In this document: piece by piece, positions 61,019-64,000 of the stretch
Position numbering within the stretch: position 1 is the first letter of the stretch
Layout: every line of letters begins with the position of its first letter
Assembly (NCBI RefSeq): GCF_019649055.1
Contig: NW_026570224.1
Span: 1,364,001 to 1,428,000 of the forward strand
Origin: Paramacrobiotus metropolitanus
Taxonomy: Eukaryota; Tardigrada; Eutardigrada; Parachela; Macrobiotidae
DNA length: 64,000 bases
Direction of reading: 5' to 3'
Position numbers and translations under genes: made by a program
Notes under the pieces: model-generated
Databases searched by the model: none
Seen by the model: the letters and a program-made list of their open reading frames with translations, nothing else
Told to the model about the DNA's origin: nothing

Positions 61019-64000
61019 GGTAAACCAATTCCCGGCGAATATGGAACCGCATAATTCATATACACGTACTCAATGACTCATGTCAGAGCATTCGAAATAT
61101 CGGAATGTAATCAGGATCAGCAAGACGGATGCGTGTTAATCCAGACAGATGGAATCATCAAACTAAGAAGAAGACATAAATCAAGAAACTATAAAACTGA
61201 GAATTTCATAATATCAAATTAATTTGTAATTGTATTAAAGACTGTACTGTCATCTATATAAATAAAAGGATAAGCCTTAACGAAATTCGGTGTGTGTCAT
61301 CGATGCGTTAGCGCTGCTCTCAACCAAACCCGACGTCGATAGGTCGTCTGATAGCCCTTAACGTACAGATTTGCCACAGCAAAAGCCAGTTTTTAAAGAA
61401 AATCAAACATTTGGAAAAACTTCAGAAAACATTAACATAGAAAGCTAATGGGAAAAGTCAAGAATCCACCATCACAAAACCGACCAACCACTGTTTCGAT
61501 AGCCCTCACGCGCTACTAATTTGCTAGGACTGTGAAAAACATTGAAGTTTTGAATCATGACTATGTATTATTCCATAGTCTTGAATAAATTTATAAATTT
61601 TTTTGATAGTTAGCTTCAAGAAAAAGAAGAACTGAGAAAAAAGACCTATAAAGTCTTCGAGTATGAAGCCGCAGTGCAACTGCTCAAAACTTTTTCTCAA
61701 GGAACTGTCGTTCGCGGTGGTTTAACCCGTTTATAGTAGCCACGCTTCCACGGGTGGTTGCCATTGGTACTGATTTGCTGTTGAAGTTAAAAATTTACAG
61801 ATCTATTTAAAAAAAACTTTTAATTTTTTTTTCTGTGGACAATTATGTTCCAGAAGGGCGGAATTGCGTGTCTGGGGCTGATTTAAAGGACAGCAAGCCA
61901 TAGCCGCACATTTTAGCGACTGCTTGGCAGTCATCAGGCGAGAACCGCAGTTAAAGTATTTGGCCCGGTACATAGTACTAAATTCGTGAATTTTAAGTTC
62001 ATTTTAAATGTGAAAACAGTGCCAGAACTGCCTCCGTGTAAAACCATATTCATGCATATGTGCGTTTACATGCAGAATTTGAAGAAGATCAAGGCTAACG
62101 ACTTTTGAAAGACCTGGATGCATTTAAACTTTTGAATTTTCATACAGCCATAAGTCCTGAACCAGGTGCTGCGCGCTCAAACGGTTTTCACGCCAATGTA
62201 TACAAATCCTCTGGCTGCAGTATGTCATAAAACAAAGCAAAATTGGGTTTGGGAGTGCTCGAGTGGAAGTTTTCGCACAGATACACGAATTTGTGCTATG
62301 TACCGGCCAAATCCCTTACAAGGTAGCTGCATGCTCACTACTGACCAGCGACTATTGAGAACAAGAGAATGTTTTGGGAAATTTAAAACTTCCGTTAGTT
62401 TGAAAACATAAGGTGAGTCTGCTCATGATGCAGCAAATATGCAAGAAATTTTGCACAAGTCCTCGATTTTAGAAATAGCTATCAGCGGAGAAGGGAATAC
62501 AGCGAAATGCTTCTGTCCTCATTTAATTAAAGTGGTTTAGTTTGTTTTGTGGTCAAAGTAATAGTGAAAAGGTGACTATTACTGTTTTTAATTTATCACC
62601 CGTTAGTGTACTGATTGTTGAAGGGCAGGTGCAGTGGTGCATTAGGGGTCAATCTGGGATGTAAAGTGCCATAAATTGTTATCGGATACGTTGAAAAGCT
62701 CAGAATGGTAAGAAAAAGAGGGAGAATGTTTTAATACTGTAAATTACAGGGTCCCTATGTAGCAGCTGCACGAAATTTAACTGATGGCGACTGATCTGGA
62801 AATAAACAGATCGGAAACAAAAAAAAGTCACCTGTTTTTGGGAGAAAAATAACTTTAAAAATTTTGCATTTCAGGTTTTAGCCATTCCGCAGTCAATTAA
62901 ACAGTCAGCAAATTTTCCAGTTATCATCACGTGACATCAACTGTGCAGTGTGCAGGGACATAATTGTGTATTTTGTGTATAGAATGCTACGCTTCGTTCA
63001 TGAAACCTGCAGTTATGAGTTTACATATATTTACATACCGCAGTTATGAGATTTAATTTGCGCTGAGTTGTGATTTATCCAATGCATTATTTACTCCGCG
63101 CAATTTGCGCGTCTACTAGTACATTATATTGTATTACACAGGATTGTACTAAACCAGACAGAGAGCGCCGAGTCTCACCATCAGCAGAAGGATATACAGA
63201 TAATTTAACAATATATAACCAAAATCCGAATCGATACAATTTCAACTAGCGGAAAGAACAAGAAAAACATATTTGAAAAGCTTTAGCAACTTGGAAACAC
63301 TTTCCGCCAGCCTTTTCGAAATTCGAATCAACCACTGAAACGATGACATGAGTAGTGTAACTACAGAACCTCTCGGGTGTGAATCTTGTGATGATGATTA
63401 TTGATAACCAATTCAGTAACTGTTCATTTCTACCTCACTATTCTAAGGACTGCAGTAGATACATTATAATCATACAGATATTTCGAACTACGTACATGCA
63501 GAAACATTACGCATACGAAATCAGATTTACCTTTAGAAATCAATTTAGAATGTTACCGTTTAACCGTTAAAGTTTAACCAGTACTTAGTCTCCAAAGTTT
63601 TGAAAATGCTTACTCTAGGGCTACGTGACTATGTCGAAAACCTCGCTTCTGTGACACTTTCACTCATGAGGCTTGTGGATAACCATAATGTCCATAAGGA
63701 TTTCAACCACAAGAATCCTCCCAGGTTTCGGTATATGATGGCTCTCAACATGGGCTACAATATTGTTGGTTGCATAGAGTGGAATATGGACCTGGAGCAT
63801 GATCCAAGATCATTCGAGTAGGACTGTAGAAGTATATAAATACAGTATATATGTAAGTATTGTCAAATCGCGCATATGGACAATCCTTAACAACTAATAA
63901 CTGCACGTAGCCAATCTCCTACCCTTACCTCGGCAGCTCATAAGACGGCGGAAAGGCGATTCCCGCGATTCGACTACCCTGAAGGGCACCAAACTTTTGC
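61019..64000. other. 3 kb with no supported gene
   Basis: The stretch is AT-rich and its open frames are short. The longest is a 73-codon plus-strand frame at 63600-63821, which I do not recognise and which has no splice partner in view. It presumably includes the promoter of the zinc-knuckle gene (start at 61018). I see no tRNA, terminal repeat or clear mobile element. Confidence 0.4.

Noticed and set aside
61230-61420. Stretch with TATATAAATAAAAGG and a GTGTGTGTCATCGATGCG segment that looked like a transposon end
   Set aside because: No terminal repeats, no target-site duplication and no coding remnant can be seen. Calling a family would be a guess.
63600-63821. 73-codon plus-strand frame near the right edge
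   Set aside because: Not recognised and without splice or promoter support. It may be chance or part of a gene beyond the window.

Overview
The window is from a compact animal genome. It has spliced genes with mostly short GT-AG introns (many 50-400 nt), metazoan-only families (a DSL-domain Delta, PLC-gamma with SH2-SH2-SH3, an FHOD formin, NELF-E) and about 7 kb per gene. The closest matches I can recall for the formin and Delta are ecdysozoan, so I favour a panarthropod. A tardigrade is a reasonable guess but not proven. I see no rRNA, tRNA, CRISPR array, retroelement or virus-like element.

Layout, left to right: (1) 2.7-21.9 kb, +, an FHOD-family formin. Exons at 2710-9952 encode a very long disordered N-terminal extension. 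They join in phase to the classic FHOD core (GBD/FH3, FH1, FH2, DAD) at 13389-21869, across an intron holding a two-block minisatellite. (2) 23.0-25.4 kb, two convergent three-finger (Ly6/uPAR) proteins. (3) 25.4-32.3 kb, a 7 kb stretch with no convincing gene, probably Delta cis-regulatory DNA. (4) 32.4-36.2 kb, +, Delta. (5) 37.0-37.9 kb, +, secreted Cu/Zn superoxide dismutase. (6) 39.9-41.5 kb, -, secreted trypsin-like protease with a 26-nt exon carrying the catalytic His. (7) 42.2-43.9 kb, -, NELF-E. (8) 44.5-46.7 kb, +, ribosomal protein L3 (uL3), with a box C/D snoRNA in intron 5 whose guide fits the SNORD83 site in 18S rRNA. (9) 47.1-54.5 kb, -, phospholipase C-gamma, about 26 exons. 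(10) 55.6-58.2 kb, +, NOB1, the 18S 3'-end endonuclease. (11) 59.4-61.0 kb, -, a small ZCCHC2/ZCCHC14-like zinc-knuckle protein, with a decayed partial copy of its exon 1 at 58.84-59.02 kb. (12) 61-64 kb, nothing I can support.

Functional themes: NOB1, uL3 and the intronic snoRNA all serve ribosome production. NELF-E controls Pol II pausing. Delta and PLC-gamma are signalling genes, and FHOD is an actin/sarcomere factor. The neighbours look independent; nothing suggests operons.

Exon boundaries were read by eye from splice signals, phase and family similarity. Two junctions (NELF-E exon 3/4 and PLC-gamma exon 6/7) are out of phase by one base next to homopolymer runs.
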